From: Pogona vitticeps
Taxonomy: Eukaryota; Chordata; Lepidosauria; Squamata; Agamidae
NCBI RefSeq assembly: GCF_051106095.1
Contig: NC_135789.1
Location: 25,727,264-25,791,263 of the forward strand
Length of the DNA stretch: 64,000 bases
Reading direction: 5' to 3'
Shown here: piece after piece, positions 11,829 through 24,400 of the stretch
How the letters are laid out: each line of letters begins with the position of its first letter
Position numbering within the stretch: position 1 is the stretch's first letter
Program-made: the position numbers and the translations under genes
The notes under the pieces: model-generated
The model's database searches: none
Seen by the model: only the letters and a program-made list of their open reading frames with translations
What the model was told of the DNA's origin: nothing

Positions 11829-12740
11829 CGGTCCTCCTGCAGTGGCTGCCTTTGCTGACTCGGCCGTCGGTCTCCAGAGGGATCTCTGGCTCGGGGGGGC
11901 CTCACTCTGCCAAAGATCTGATCCTGCAAAGTCTTTCTGGCACAGGATAGCACGGCATGGGCAACCTGGGCAGCGGGAGTGTTTCTGTGTGTCTCTTGTG
12001 TCCCCATAGAAAGCAGTTGGGGATTTTATAGAAAACTTCCTATGTTCTTTTCCACATCCCGTTTTATTTTAAGCGTGGAAACAAGTCTCCAGCCATTCCT
12101 TGAAAGGTTATGGAACTTTCCCTCGCTGCCCGCATCTTCTGCCTCCCTGATCCTTCTCTCAGTAGCCAGCTAGGACGGTCTCTTCTGGGGCGATCCAGCT
12201 CCTCTTCCAGAGCCGCATGGTGGGTAAATCCATGCAGACATTGCCACCGAGGCCCTTCTCTGCTGTGTGTCCGTGATTCTGGATTATAACCTCTCAAAAC
12301 TGACTGTCCGTAGTTTGGGGGATATTTTCTTACCCAGTATGGAGACTGAACAGCTGGAAGTTCCTGACAGGTGCTTTTTCTTTTTTCTTTGGTTCACTCT
12401 TGGAATTGACTTTAAAAGTATTTCCATCTGTGTAACATTTTACGAAAACAGCAGTGGAAATACTAGTTTTATATATATATATTTGTGACCCCTTTTTTTG
12501 GCTGTTGGCTACAGTGAAAGCTACTATGGTGGTTTCGTATGTGCAGTTCAAATTATATCTATACCTATGAGAAGAACATGATGTGCATCTGTGTGAGTGT
12601 GTAGGATCAAATGGCACGGCATACATATCAGCCTCTGATGAGAGCCTTTTTTTTTAGCACAAATGCTCTTCAGAGGAGCCGGGAGGTGAACCATTTTTGC
12701 TGCATCATGGAAAACATGCTTATTTCTGTTGCAGGTTCCC
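11829..12740 (+). other. NCBP3 3' UTR and downstream sequence
   Basis: Non-coding sequence after the NCBP3 stop. It becomes AT-richer to the right and contains a short (AT)n run near 12,470-12,482. I see no canonical AATAAA in this stretch. The nearest candidate is ATTAAA at 12,839-12,844, inside a repeat, so the transcript end is not settled. Confidence 0.5.
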
Positions 12741-12742
12741 AC

Positions 12743-12850
12743 TGATTTATTTTTATTATTATTTATTTTATTTATATCCCGCCTATCTAGCCACTTAAAG
12801 CCACTCTAGGCGGCTAACAGCAAGGATAATACAATATAATTAAAACAATT
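12743..12850 (-). repeat. LINE/SINE tail, reverse orientation
   Basis: TTATTTTATTTATATCCCGC, then CTAGGCGGCTAACAG, is the standard reptile retroposon tail read from its 3' end. It lies just downstream of NCBP3. Confidence 0.65.
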
Positions 12851-13374
12851 GTAAGTAAGGGGAAAAACTTAGAAAAAGTGAAATGAAAATGAGGGAAGGA
12901 AAAAAAACAAAAAAAAACACAACAACAAAATAGGAAAGGCCTTTGAGAGGCAGGCGATCTGCTTTTCTCCATGCATTTGCCCCTCGCTGCCTCTTCTGCT
13001 GCTGCCAGGGAGTTATGGTGCTCCCCACATTCTGGCTCGTTAAACCTGCTGCGAGCAATGTTTCCCTAGCAGGATTCTGTGGGGAGTCTGTCTGCCCCAC
13101 AAGTGCAAGCAGCACCCTAGAGTCTTCTTTTTGTTTTCTGATTTTTTTTTCTTTTAAGGAGAAAGCTTGCTTTATACTAGGCTACAGGCTGCTGGATGCA
13201 GGTAGCAGTAAGCTGTCTCCTGATACCTTCCCTGGACAAGTGGCTTTCCTCTGTGGAACTTCCTCTTCTCTTCCATGCCATGTCCTGCCTGGCTTCTTTT
13301 GTTACACAATGATCCAGGTCGGGCCTGCCTTACTTGCAGGGATGTGCCTCCTTGGTTCCTCCCGAGTGCCACTG

Positions 13375-13720
13375 TGGCCTCTTTCTGCCAGACAGGGATG
13401 ACATTCCAGCAGGGAGAGAGTTCCACAGTCTGGCAGTAGCGACAGAGAAGCCAGGCCGTTTGCACCTGGGAGGGTGGCGGGACTGAGAGAAAGGCATCCC
13501 ACAATGACCTTAAGGCCTAGGCAGGTTTCTAGCACGAGATGTCGTTTTGTAGATTGCTTGGATCCCAGCCATTTTGTAGGACTTTATCAGTTAAAACCAG
13601 CACTTTGAATCCTGCCTGGAAATAGATCGGCAGCCCGTGGAGCAGCTGTAAGGGATCGGGGTTGTGTGAATCTGGCTGCTGCATTTTGGCCCCACTGGAA
13701 TTTTGAGAAGCAGCCCCGTG
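13375..13720 (-). mobile_element. L2-like LINE fragment, reverse orientation
   Basis: On the reverse strand a reading includes LLHGLPIYFQAGFKVLVLTDKVL, the same LHWLPIHFRAQFKVLVLTYKAL block found in L2-type polyproteins. A segment near 13,400-13,440 resembles ATLPDCGTLS (the ...PRLWNSLP region). Diverged and inactive. It lies in the NCBP3-TMEM248 spacer. Confidence 0.65.
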
Positions 13721-13959
13721 TCGGGAACATCCAGCCAAGATGTTACTAGAGCATGTGTTATAGCAGCCAGATCAGGCTTTTCAGCTGAGCTTTTTGAAGA
13801 AGGGGCTCTCCTCGGCGCGGCAGGAGTGTTTCGACTGCTGGTGTCGGAACTTCTCAGAAAAGGCGGCAGGCCTTTTCTTCATGCCGCCTGGCGCTGCAAG
13901 GAAGACATGCCACGTGACTCTTGAGCTGAGCTTCGGAGTCAAGCCCTTGGCCTCCCCTC

Positions 13960-14065
13960 CCAATGCAGAGCCAGAGGTTCGGAGTTTGATTCCAGACTGG
14001 CCCTCCCTGGCTCGGTGGTCCATAGGGTCTCTTCCAGGTTTGCAGTTTTAAGATGATGATGTGAA
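13960..14065 (+). mobile_element. tRNA-head SINE with CR1-like tail (copy 1)
   Basis: Has the B-box-like GGAGTTTGATTCC, then the tail GGTCCATAGGGTCTCTTCCAG and a GATGATGATG end. This is the CR1-type 3' end used by many reptile SINEs. The head is incomplete. Confidence 0.6.
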
Positions 14066-14087
14066 ACATCCAAATTAGGATTCAGTC

Positions 14088-14252
14088 ATTGAGCTGGCTG
14101 GATAGGTAGAGCAAGGGTTGAGGTCCCTGGCTGCGAAGGGGTTGAGGTTGGGAGTTCGATTCCCCCACTGGGCCTCCTTGACGGGGGGGGGGGACTCGAT
14201 GATCCGGAAGGTCTCTTCCAGCTCTGCAGTTCTAAGATGATGATGATGACCC
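14088..14252 (+). mobile_element. tRNA-head SINE with CR1-like tail (copy 2)
   Basis: Begins GAGCTGGCTGGATAGGTAGA (A-box region), has GGGAGTTCGATTCC as B box, then ACTCGATGATCC, GGTCTCTTCCAGCTCTGCAG and (GATGAT)n. It is nearly complete and lies in tandem with the copy at 13,960, just before the TMEM248 CpG island. Confidence 0.68.
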
Positions 14253-14399
14253 ACTCCTAGATTCCTCCCCCAGCCCATTCACGAAGCTTTCCGCCTTGCA
14301 AAGGGGGCGGGGGGGGCGATGCAGCTTCTTCCAGGCCGGGGATTCCCTCCCTCCCCGCGAGGAGGGGAGCGTCCCAAAGAGCCTCCCACCCGAAGGATG

Positions 14400-14617
14400 G
14401 GAGCGCCCCAACGAGAGAGGGAGACCCGGCAGTGACGTCGCCTCGCGTTTCCGGGCGGCGGGGCGGAGCCGCGAGGTTTGCTGTCCCTTCGGAGCCGCCG
14501 TCGCTTCCCTTTGTGGGCGGAGCAGAGACAGGGCCCTCCCCCCGGCCGGGCCCCGGAAGAAGACGCGGAGGAGGAAGCGGGAGGGATGCGGCAGCCACGG
14601 CGCTGAGCCCGCCGCCG
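14400..14617 (+). promoter_or_regulatory. TMEM248 promoter and non-coding exon 1 (CpG island)
   Basis: GC-rich, CpG-dense stretch within an island running from about 14,250 to 15,350. TGACGTCG at 14,433-14,440 is a CRE/ATF-type site. A donor site GTAAGA at 14,618 closes a 5' non-coding exon whose start is not visible. The next exon, at 17,827, carries the start codon. No TATA box is visible. Confidence 0.65.
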
Positions 14618-17600
14618 GTAAGAGCGCCCGGGGAGCCGAGAGAGGGCTCCTGAGCATGTGCAGAGGGAGGCCTGTTTCCCCCTCCCGGGACCCGAACAGG
14701 CAGGCAGGCGGGCGGGCCTTTTCCCGGCCTGCGGGCACCCCTCGTTCGGCGGCCTCCCCTCCTGCCTCGCCCTGGGCCGCCTCGGAGGTCCCCTCGAGGG
14801 GCGGCGGAGGCGGGCGGGGGCACCTCCGACCGGTCCTCTCCGGGGGGGGGGACACCCCGTGCGCCTGGCCGAGTACCGGGGGCGGCGGCGGCGGCAGTGG
14901 TGGGACACGGAGGGCTTGGAGGGAAGCCGCAGGGATCGGGTCTAGCCCGGGCTGGGCGGGTGCAGAAGCTCCCCCCCGGGGGTGGGGGGGAAGGGAAGGT
15001 GCGGCGTCGGGGAAAGAGAGTCCAGGAAGCGCCCCTCCCGCCTCCGGAAAAGGAAGAGCACACCGGCCCCCTCCCTCCCTCCACCCCACCGCTGCTGCCT
15101 GGGGGGGTGGGGGTGTCCTCGCCTCGGCTGGCCCAGCGCCGCCCCGGTGGCCTCCCAGCCCGGCTTCTGGGTCCCCCGCTCAGGCCCTTCCCCAGAGGGT
15201 TGAGCCTCTGGCTGGGGAAACGCTCCCGGTCCTTGGCGGACGTCCCGGCACCTTTCCGGCGGAGCGCAAAGATGGATGGCCTCGGGAACCCCTTGGGCCG
15301 GAGGGACTCTCTAGCCTGGGTTGGGGGGGGGGACTGGCTCTGGATCCCGAGGCTGCTCCGTTGGAAGCAGGGTTTGGTATAAACGGAGAGCGAGGTGGCC
15401 CCAAAAGGGAGGCCCGGCCTGCTCGGTGGATCCTTCCTTCCTCTCTCTCTTGCAGGAAACATTTTCTTGTGGCTTCTGCTGTATTTATTGCACGTGTTTG
15501 AGGTTGATGGGTGTCCTCTCTGTGAACTTCTCTTAGTAGTATTTTTAAGGGAAGCTTTGTATGATAAGAGAGATAAGAGATGCTTATCAACTTTTCATGC
15601 AGACATTCTGTGTGTGCGTGCTCGCGCGTTGCTCTGTAGGTTGGGCATGACGGAGACCGTCCTTTCCAATATGCTTGCAAGAGAGTGAACAGATGTGGCC
15701 AGGAAGTGATACCAAGATGGGGAGGCAGGCTTCGAAAACACAGGAGTGCTGCCAAAATCTTGTCTGGTCTGGTGGGTGAGCAGGATGACTCCTAGAGAGA
15801 TTGGCCAAGAAAAGGCTTTCCAGCTGCCCTGTTTTGAACAGGTGGGAGAGGCAGCCCCTTGGAGACCAGCGGGAGGACAGGATAGGTGCAGAGAAGCAGG
15901 AGCATTCCTAGGAGGGCTGCCTTCTTTGGTGGGCTTAATCAAACTGCGACTGAGCTCCTTGCCAGGGAAGGGGGTGGGCCGCCTGCTCTGCCCATCCGGG
16001 AGGGTATCCTGGTTCATCATCCTCTTTGGGACGATGGGCAGTTTCTCAATGCCTTTAGAGCACCTGCCAGTTCTGAGCAGCTTTTGGGTGTTTCCATTGT
16101 GTATTCAGGTCTTGTTTCTTGTCTTGGCCGTTTTAGGAAAAGCCGCCGAAATGCAACTTAAGTAGAACAAACCTTGTGCTGAAGGAAAGAGTTGAGCCTC
16201 AACTTAAAAGGCCAAGCGGTCCTTCAGAGGGGGCTGGTTTCGCCACCTTTCCTTCTGCCACTCACAGACAGCATCAGGATGCGGAACTGATCTTTCCTGC
16301 TCTGCCAGGCTTGGATTTTCACCTGGATGTTTGTTTTTGGGTAACAATTGACAGGGTTGGTGTGTTCTACTCAGGTTTTACAAGGGGAAGGGCCAGGCCA
16401 CACCTGGCCATGTTCAGAGGATTCCTGTTGCGCACGGAAGCTGTCCGGGGAGTTTTGGCACCCACAAGCAGGGACCCCTGCCTCTGCTCCACCTGCATGT
16501 GCCAAGAGGCGCCAGCCACTTCTTCCTGCCCTGAGGAGAGTGCCGTGGAAAGGTGAATCCTCTTAAATGAAAAGCAGGATGTTCCCTTAGGCTCCGCTTC
16601 CTAGAGGTGCGGTTATTGTGGGAGACTTCAAAACAGAGGTGCGGCATTTTTGTTTGTTTAATGCTGAGGAATGGACACGGCGTCTCCACTTGATGGCCTT
16701 TTCTGAGACATACGAGTGCTGCAGGACTGCCTTGAAGAATCTCTGGAGCGCCGAGCATTTATTTTGCTCTCCTCTTGGAATGTTGGCATTTCTTAGCCGT
16801 TGTCGCTTAGGTGCCTTTAAGATTTTCCTTGGTGCTTCAGCTTTTCAAGCGAGCATCCTTTGACTGAGAAACCCGCTGTTTGGAAACCAGGGGGGGTTGG
16901 TCTTGTCAGTTTCACAGCTGAGAGAGTGATCTTGGGGGGGGGGTAACATTCTGCGTCTTAGTCTTAGGCTACTAAGCCTGGCTTTGGGAGGAGAAAAACC
17001 TCCCAGAGGCCACGTTTCGCTCCTGTTTTCGGTGGACCCAATTGGCCCCCGACACAGTTCTGTTGTTCCGGAGCAGTCGGTGCACTCAGTTGAAGGTGTT
17101 CCTAAAGCTTCTCTGTCAGCTTGAAGAGGGGGTGAGGCTGGGAGGAACCCCAGAGGCACTCCTCAGAGTGTGCCGTCTGGTCTCCTTGATCAAGGACACT
17201 GAGAGGCACATGTCCACCCTGGGAGTAGACTTAGCGGGACTATGTTTGGAAGAGCAGGGGCAGGAGGAAAAGAGGAGAAGGATTCACTAGCAGGGAACTA
17301 TTTCGGCAGGAAAGAGGGAAGAGATAAAAGGAGAGGTGAAAGGGGGGGAAAGCGCAGTTGGGATTAGAGGAGGAGGAAAAAGTGTGTGTGTGTGTGAGAG
17401 AGAGAGTTTGCAGGTGTGAAGTACATTTTGAAATGGCCAGTGAACTGGAGCCCCTTCTGGTTCTCTCCGCAACGGATTCCTAGGATGGCCGTGTGTGTTA
17501 TGAACCAAAGGAATGGAGAAGAAGGTGCATGAGAGGGGCTGTGGCTGCCGAATCCCACAAACACGGTTACGGTTAGAAAGGGTTGTTCCGGCGTTCGAAA

Positions 17601-17826
17601 GGGAGATAAAAAGTTTTATGCCAAAAAGATTCATGGAACCCATTAAGAATGGAAAGAGGGCTGAGAGTGAGAACTGGGAGCCATGAACCTTGCCAAGGAT
17701 GACTCCCTTGAGGAGGGCTCTCCCCTCTTTGATTTTGGGGGGGGGTCCATTCCCCCTTCCCCCAAAGGTGAGGCCCGTGGGCAAGGGTGATTCCCCTCTC
17801 CAGTTTGCGTGCGTGCTGTTTTTCAG
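14618..17826 (+). other. TMEM248 intron 1
   Basis: The left 700 bp is still CpG island, and the rest is ordinary intron. It contains a (TG)n/(AG)n run at about 17,382-17,406. I recognise no gene or well-preserved mobile element here. Confidence 0.55.
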
Positions 17827-17844
17827 GTGGGCTCACTCAGAATA

Positions 17845-20800
17845 ATGTTCAACATCCACCCTCTGGAGAACCTCAAGGTGTACATCAGCAGCCGCCCGCC
17901 CCTGGTGGTGTTCATGATCAGCGTCAGTGCGATGGCCATTGCCTTCCTGACCTTGGGCTACTTCTTCAAAATCAAAGAGATCAAGTCACCTGAAATGGCA
18001 GAGGTAATGTTCGAAGCCGTTCCCGTGGTTTGCACGCCTGGGAGCGGCAGCGTGTTGGTGGCAGGCTGCTCTGGCCTCCATCTGCTCTCCGAAGTTTAGC
18101 TGCCCAAATCCCATCTGGGTTGCTGAGCTGGGTGCTGGCTCCCTTTGAGAGTTGGGGCTGGGGGCGCGCGGAGGAGGGCACGGCCATCTTACCTGAGCAG
18201 GTGAATTCCAACGCCAGGCTCCTTTCTCAGCTGGCGGCCTTCTAGGGATGTTCATTGGCAACAGACTGGGCCAGACTGGGATGGAAAAGGGCAACCATGT
18301 AAGACCCCCACCCCCCCCCCCCCGAGCTGATGTTTGCTCTCTGAGTTGTCCTGGCTTCGGGGGGGGGGTTATTCCACAGGTCAAATGAGCCATTTTGCTT
18401 TTAAGGACTGGAACACTTTCCTCCTGCGGTTCAACGATTTGGACTTCTGCATTTCGGAGAACGAGACCTTGAAGCACCTCATCAACGACACGACGACGCC
18501 GGAGAGCGCCCTGACCAGCAGCCAAGCTCGCCCGTCCACCCCCTCCCCGCAGGCGCTCGAGGACTCCGGCCCGGTCAACACCTCGGTGGCCATCACGCTG
18601 ACGCTGGACCCGCTCAGGCCTTTTGGCGGCTTCTCCCGGAACGTCACCCACCTGTGCTCCACCATTTTAGGACACCAGATTGGCCTCTCCGGTAAGGTTT
18701 TATGCCGAGTCTTATGTTTCAGGATGTCGAGGGGCCTATGGGAGGGGAGAGAGTTATGGGGCACCAATGTAGTGCCAGCAAGAATGAGACTCATCAAGGT
18801 CAATAGACAACGTATGAAGAGCATACATTGAAATGAGAACTTAAATCTGGAAGGCAGAAAATAGTGAAAAGAGTAATTTGAAATTTTGATTTGGCAATAT
18901 GTATAGAATGGATGTTAGTATGATATTGTTTCTCCTCTTCCCTCTGAACCTCAATTCCCTTTTTCCTTTTTGTCACCCCTTGTTAAAAATCAAAATAAAA
19001 AAAAAAAGAATGAGACTCATCAAGAATTTCTTGGACGCTCTTTGTACCTCTGAGTTCTCCCGGGTTCTCTCTTCCTTGAGCATACCCTCCCTTCCCTTCT
19101 GGCACCAACCTCTGATGCTTTTCTGTCCCTCTTCCAAAGGCAGAGAAGCCCACGAGGAGATCAACATCACCTTCACCTTGCCAGTGGCGTGGAATTCGGA
19201 CGACTGTGTCCTGCACGGCCACTGCGACCAAGTGGTTTTCACCACCTGCATGACGGTGACGGCGGCTGCCACGGTGTTCCCTGTCACGGTGTAAGTGTCT
19301 CCGATTGTGCTGCTTCCTTCTAAGGGTAGTCAGTGGCCTGGGTGGCCTTCGTCCGATGCCCTTGAGGAGGTGGCTCTTTCCGTCCCGTCCCAGGGGGCAG
19401 CCTTTTGACCTCTGACTCTGGGTATCTGGTGTTCCCCCAGAGGCCCCAAACAGAAGCTTTGATGGTTCTGCAAACACAGAGACCAACGGCCCTAAATGAA
19501 GTGGAGGGGATGCAAGTGGAAGGAGGGTGGGAAGACCTCCCTGGGTAAACCCTCTGCAGTGCGTGCCTTGCGCAGCCATGCTGGCGCCCCACATGTTGAT
19601 CAACTCACTGTGGCTTGATCTTGATTTGGCAAACCGGTGGCCAATCTGGCGGTTGGGAGGGGATGGAGGGTGGCACCTGCTACAAAATATGTGGATTGGA
19701 GGTCGGCTGCAAGGGGGGGGCGTTGATGCATGCAAAAAGCCCAGGGACATTTGTTGTGAGTGGTTCCTTTTGGTTGACTGATGGGAGACAGCAGCTCATT
19801 GAATGCTGGAAAACCAGCAGAGGGGAAGATGGGTGGGGGGTTTGGTGCCCATCCTGATGGTCTCAGGGACGCAGGGAGGGGCTGCTGGAAGGGTTGCGGC
19901 CTCCAAGCCAGCGTTCAGCTCGGCTTTGACCTTCCTGCTCCTTCGCCTTGAGAAGGCGGCCGGCAGGGAAGACGCCCCAACGGAAAGCTCTGTGCCGGTT
20001 TGCAGGCAGCCGCCCCACTGCGTTCCAGAGACGTATCTCAACGCCACCTTCTGGTACAAGATCTTCACGACAGCCAGGGACTCCAACACCAAGTACTCCC
20101 AAGATTACAACCCCTTCTGGTGTTACAAAGGAGCCATCGGCAAAGTCTACCATGCGCTGAATCCGAAGCTGACTGTGATCGTCCCCGACGTGAGTCCCTC
20201 TGCCGTAATGCCTTTGCTGTGATTGTGCTCGGAACGATAAAAGGCCGAGAGGTGTTACTGTTCCTCTTTTGGTTCCCTGTAGAAGTTGGACGGGCGTATC
20301 TTTCACTCACCTTTTCCAGCCCAAGGAAAGGACTTGACAGGGACGGGAGGGAGGCAAACCAGTTATTGCACAGGTCTGCCTTTGGAGGCAGGTGGGTCTG
20401 GATCCCCCTGGCAGACTCACTCCCCTGTCTCTCTTCCCCCTCTCGGTAGGATGATCGCTCCCTCATCAACCTCCATCTCATGCATACCAGCTACTTCCTC
20501 TTTGTGATGGTCATCACCATGTTCTGCTATGCCGTCATCAAAGGCAGACCCATCAAGTCGCGGCAAAGCACGTCTGAGTTCTGCCCCGAAAAAGTAGGTT
20601 CCTGGCACTCTTGTGTGTGTGTGTGAGCTCTGGGGAGGGGGGTGCCTTGGGGAGGCAAGCAGGAAAGGGGCTTATTTGCTCCCACAGTGACTTTTGGGTA
20701 GCGGTTGATGGAGGGACGTGGTGGCTCTGCGGGCTAAACCGCAGAAGCCTCTGTGCTGCAGGGTCAGAAGACCAAGCAGTCATAAGATCGAATCCACGCG

Positions 20801-21296
20801 ACAGAGTGAGTGCCCGTCGCTTGTTCCAGCTCCCGCCAACCTAGCAGTTCGAAAGCATGCAAATAAATAAATTGTAAATAAATAAATAAATGCAAGTAGA
20901 TAAATAGGGACCACCTCGGTGGGAAGGTAACAGTGTCTAAGTCGCACTGGCCATGTGACCACGGAAGATTGTCTTCGGACAAACGCTGGCTCTATGGCTT
21001 GGAAATGGGGATGAGCACCGCTCCCTAGAGTCGAACACGACTGGACAAAAATTGTCAAGGGGAACCTTTACCTGTACCTTTACCTTTACCTGATGGGTGG
21101 AGGGAGAGTGGCTGACGTGAGAGGACCCCAGGAGTGGCGTGATCGGAGGGCGGGTCCCATCTTCAGACCTTTGGCCACTCCTCAGCAAAGAGTTCCCACA
21201 AGGAACTCAGGACCTTACCCGACCCGCTGTGCAACTTCCTTGTGTGTGTGTGTTTGTTTGTTTTTCTCCCCCTAGGTTGCTTTCTCAGAAGCGTGA
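17845..21296 (+). CDS. TMEM248: TMEM248, transmembrane protein 248 (six coding exons)
   Basis: Coding exons: 17845-18003 (exon begins 17827), 18406-18691, 19140-19290, 20006-20189, 20450-20593, 21276-21296. The lengths add to 945 nt, 314 residues plus stop, the length I recall for human. It starts MFNIHPLENLKVYISSRPP. One membrane segment covers about residues 20-42 and a second about 273-292, with a long loop between. The loop bears six N-glycosylation sequons (NET, NDT, NTS, NVT, NIT, NAT) and several cysteines, so it probably faces the lumen or outside. The C-terminus ends FCPEKVAFSEA in a seven-codon last exon. The cellular role of this conserved family is poorly known, so no function is asserted beyond membrane localisation. 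Confidence 0.97.
18799..19006 (+). mobile_element. 5'-truncated L1 insertion with perfect 18-bp target duplication
   Basis: Inserted in TMEM248 intron 3. The 18-bp sequence AGAATGAGACTCATCAAG occurs at 18781-18798 and again, unchanged, at 19007-19024. The 208 bp between them end in a poly(A) run (18,993-19,006) after a pyrimidine-rich stretch, as in a short L1-type 3' UTR. The identical duplications mark a rather recent insertion. The family is inferred from structure, because no coding part is left. Confidence 0.75.
20712..21090 (+). mobile_element. Sauria-type SINE (tRNA head, BovB-like tail)
   Basis: Lies in TMEM248 intron 6. The head has GCGGGCTAAACCGCAGAAGC and GATCGAATCCA, the middle AGCAGTTCGAAAGCATG, and the end AGAGTCGAACACGACTGGAC followed by repeated ACCTTT. 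An internal AAATAAAT expansion at about 20,860-20,895 lengthens it. TGATGGAGGGA at 20,706 and TGATGGGTGGAGGGA at 21,091 may be imperfect target repeats. Confidence 0.85.
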
Positions 21297-23365
21297 CCCT
21301 CTGCCACCCCCCCAGTGCGGCTGCCGTCACTGCCTGCTGAACCCAGGACTGGGGCCTGATTCGTTACAAATTACCTTGTGACGTTGGGTTATGCCAACCA
21401 AAGACCTTTTCAAGTGCCTGTAACGGTTATTTATACAAACGAACCTGCGTGCGGGGCAGGGGAGGCCCAACACCGCCCGGACAGCTGGGGGAGCCTTTCC
21501 CCTGCTTTGTGCCGCCGGACGGTGACGAGGCACTCGGTAGCAGAGGGCTTTGGGGCACCAGGGCGGGGGGGGTGTTGCACCAGGACCGTTTGGATGCCCT
21601 CGCAAGCCTCTCCGAAAGAGCACCTCCTCTCTCCCGGCAGCCTCGCTGCGTGTTGAAGGCAGCCCATGCCTCTGCCGCGATCCGGCCGCTCCCCTGCGCC
21701 ATCGAGTCGTTCTCTCCACGGCCGTTTCTTCCTCCATGCTCGCTAAAGGTTGCCGCCCTGCCTGGGTTCTAGTTTAAAAAGAACCACCCGGGGATGATCA
21801 TGTTTTAACTCCAGCCGTAGCTAGGAAAGGCCACGAGCTGTACTTTTAGACTTCGAACGGGACGACGGGCCTTTGCTTCCCTTCATGCGCACCCTTTCCT
21901 TTCAATGTGCCCTAAGATTTTAAGTCCAGGTAGGCTGAATCCCTACCAGCTCTGGGGATCTGGGGCGTCTTCCAGTGGGTGGGCGGGTGGGAGGGGATGC
22001 CTGGGGGGGGGGGGTGTTTTCAGACACTTGGCTGTCAGGAGATTTGCATGCTTCCTCCACGTCCGTACTTGCTCGTTCATGGATCCTTGGCGTTTGGGGC
22101 GGGTGGGATTGAGGGTGGCCTTCTCTCTGGTAGGATGATTCTCAAGAGGCTGGCCTTCCTCCCAGCGAAGTGGGAAGAGAGCTGCCTTCCCTCGCCTGCA
22201 GAACAGAGGTCGTCTCTTGTGAGCGAAAGGTTTCCATGGGGGAAGACGGGGCGGGCCGTGCCATGCAGGAGGATCCAGCCTGGGCGGCTTCTTCCTCTGC
22301 AGGCGCAGCCAAGGGCTTTCTCTAGAGGGCGACCCGTCTTGCGCTGGGCTGGTAAACCAGTCGAACCCTGTGGGATTTTTTGCACCCAGCATCCAGACTT
22401 CTCTAGAGATATATATATATATATTTTGGGACGGTGCAAGCTTCTGTCTTTCCCATCATTTCCAGTGTTTGCCAGTTTCACTCTCGTAAAGGAAGGTAGG
22501 AATTCCAAGACGCTGCCTTGAATATGTTGTGGGTTGCCTTAAAGACCCTTAACCCTCAACCCTCCTATGCCCTTAAGAGTCTCCTCTTTCTGCATCATCA
22601 GCACCCCCCACTTCGCTTCTCTGTAGATTGACTACAAGTGGCTTTTCGTTTCTTTCCCGCCCCCCCCCCCCGTGCTGGCGGAAAACGACACAACCTTCTG
22701 GTTGGTCTCCTTGTGCGTTCATTGACTTGCCTGCTGTCTTGCAGTGTTTTTACCCATTGGGGGGGGGGGGCTGGTCTCGGGATCCCACCATTGGACCGTG
22801 AAAGCAAAGCCGGCAAAAAATGGTGTTTTAAAAGTAGAAGACGGTGGATCCTGAAAAGAGGAAACGTGTTTCCTTTAGCTTTTATGGTCCGGTCGAACCC
22901 CGAGCAGTTGGTGGTTCGCAGCTTACCGATGAAGGGAGGGAATTTATCTTTGGGGTGGGGTGGGGGCAATCTGGGATTGGGAACTTGAGCGCGCCTGGGC
23001 AGGATTGCACCAGAGGAGTCTTGCAGTGGTTCAGATCATATTGATCTTGTCTCTGTTTCTTTTTTTTTTCCCCCTTCAGTTTAGCTCTTGAATCAGTTTT
23101 GATTCTGTGCGTGTTTTCTTGTTAGAAATCTGCCATTCCTATTGAGTTGAAGATTCGTGGTCTTCCCCCCCCACACACACCCCTGCAGGAGATGTAGAGT
23201 GAAGATGGCCTTTCCCTCCCTCCCCAACCCCACCCCACCCTTCTCCCCAAGCCTGGTGGTCAGTCATTGATTTGTTACGGACCTTTCTCTCTGGGGTTGA
23301 TTATTTGTGTTTGTAAGATGTGAATATTGCTTTGCATAATAAAGTTTATTACCCTCTGCCCCTTT
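21297..23365 (+). other. TMEM248 3' UTR
   Basis: About 2 kb of non-coding sequence from the stop codon to a poly(A) signal at 23,338. It includes an (AT)n run near 22,410-22,425 and several poly-G or poly-C runs. No other gene is visible. Confidence 0.7.
23338..23343 (+). promoter_or_regulatory. Poly(A) signal of TMEM248
   Basis: AATAAA in the context TGCATAATAAAGTTTATT, about 2.04 kb after the TMEM248 stop, followed by T-rich sequence. This is the best signal between TMEM248 and LRRC75A. Confidence 0.75.
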
Positions 23366-24400
23366 TGAGAACGCTTGGAGGCTGATGGTGGCGGCAAGCG
23401 TGGCAGTGTCACCGCAGCGGATGCTACCTGGAGAGTTTGCCATCATCATGCGTGCACACACACACCCCTCTTGGGATGCCATCAGCCCCCATTTCCCGCA
23501 CCTCCGGTCTGCCAGAGAAGGCTGAGACTCAGAAGCTGATGACTTCTGCCCAAATGGTTTGGGAACAGATCCGGTGTTTACTCCCCATGGAGGGCATCCT
23601 AACCCCCCCACATACACACACACACTGTGTGGTCCTCCCCCAGCATCCACTCTTAGGAGCTATGCCATTTCTAATATAGGGAACATCTCTTTAAATAAAT
23701 AACACGTTTATTGTTTATTTAATTTGTATGTCACCCATCTAAGCCAGGCTGTTCTGGGTGGGAGAGATGGTGTTGCCCCCCCCCCAAAAAAAGGCTGGTG
23801 GTACCTGGGGGTGGTGGAAAGGATGCTTCTCCTGCAAGAAAGGGGACTCAGGGGTGTCAGGATCACTACCATGGAATTAGGTTTGGTCCTCTGTGTCAAT
23901 TCCATGTTGAGTCACTTTCAGAGAAGAAAAACAATGTGTGCCTCCTCCGCCCCCCCCCTTCCTAATCTTAAAATAATCTTCCACAACACTTTGGGGTTTA
24001 TTTTTACTTTTAAGTGGACAGCTTGGCTAGAAGTCAGCAGCCGGGGGGGGGGGGCAGGAATCAGATGATGTCGCAGGGGAGGGATCGGAAGTGGCAGGGA
24101 GGCCTGGACGGAGTTTCAAACCCCCCCCCAAAATAAAATTTTGTCACATTGGCTGGACCCAAGGAGTGGATTGCAAAAAAGCCTTCCCTGTTTAAGGTGC
24201 TTGTTCGTCACCCGGCGAAATCCATAAGAAGTAAAACAAAAGACAAAAACGTGTGTGGTGCCTTGAAAGACTCAACTGTTATATTTATTAAGATAGTAGC
24301 CTTTTCTTGGCTTGCTCAGGCGAACACGGCTCCCCTCTTCTAAACCTACAAGCTTGTTCTTGTTCCTGTTATTTCACGGCCAGGGTCTTGGGTTCTAATC
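23366..24400. other. TMEM248-LRRC75A intergenic spacer
   Basis: No gene seen. It holds a reverse-oriented retroposon tail at about 23,700-23,760 (TTTATTGTTTATTTAATTTG then CACCCATCTAAGCCAGGC). At about 24,225-24,300 it holds a copy of the reptile repeat with GTGCCTTGAAAGACTCAACTG. Several poly-C and poly-G runs are present. Confidence 0.5.

Noticed and set aside
14257-15501. Long open frames of about 400 codons on both strands over the TMEM248 CpG island
   Set aside because: They overlap each other on opposite strands, are Pro/Gly/Arg-rich low complexity and match no family. GC-rich DNA lacks stop codons by composition.
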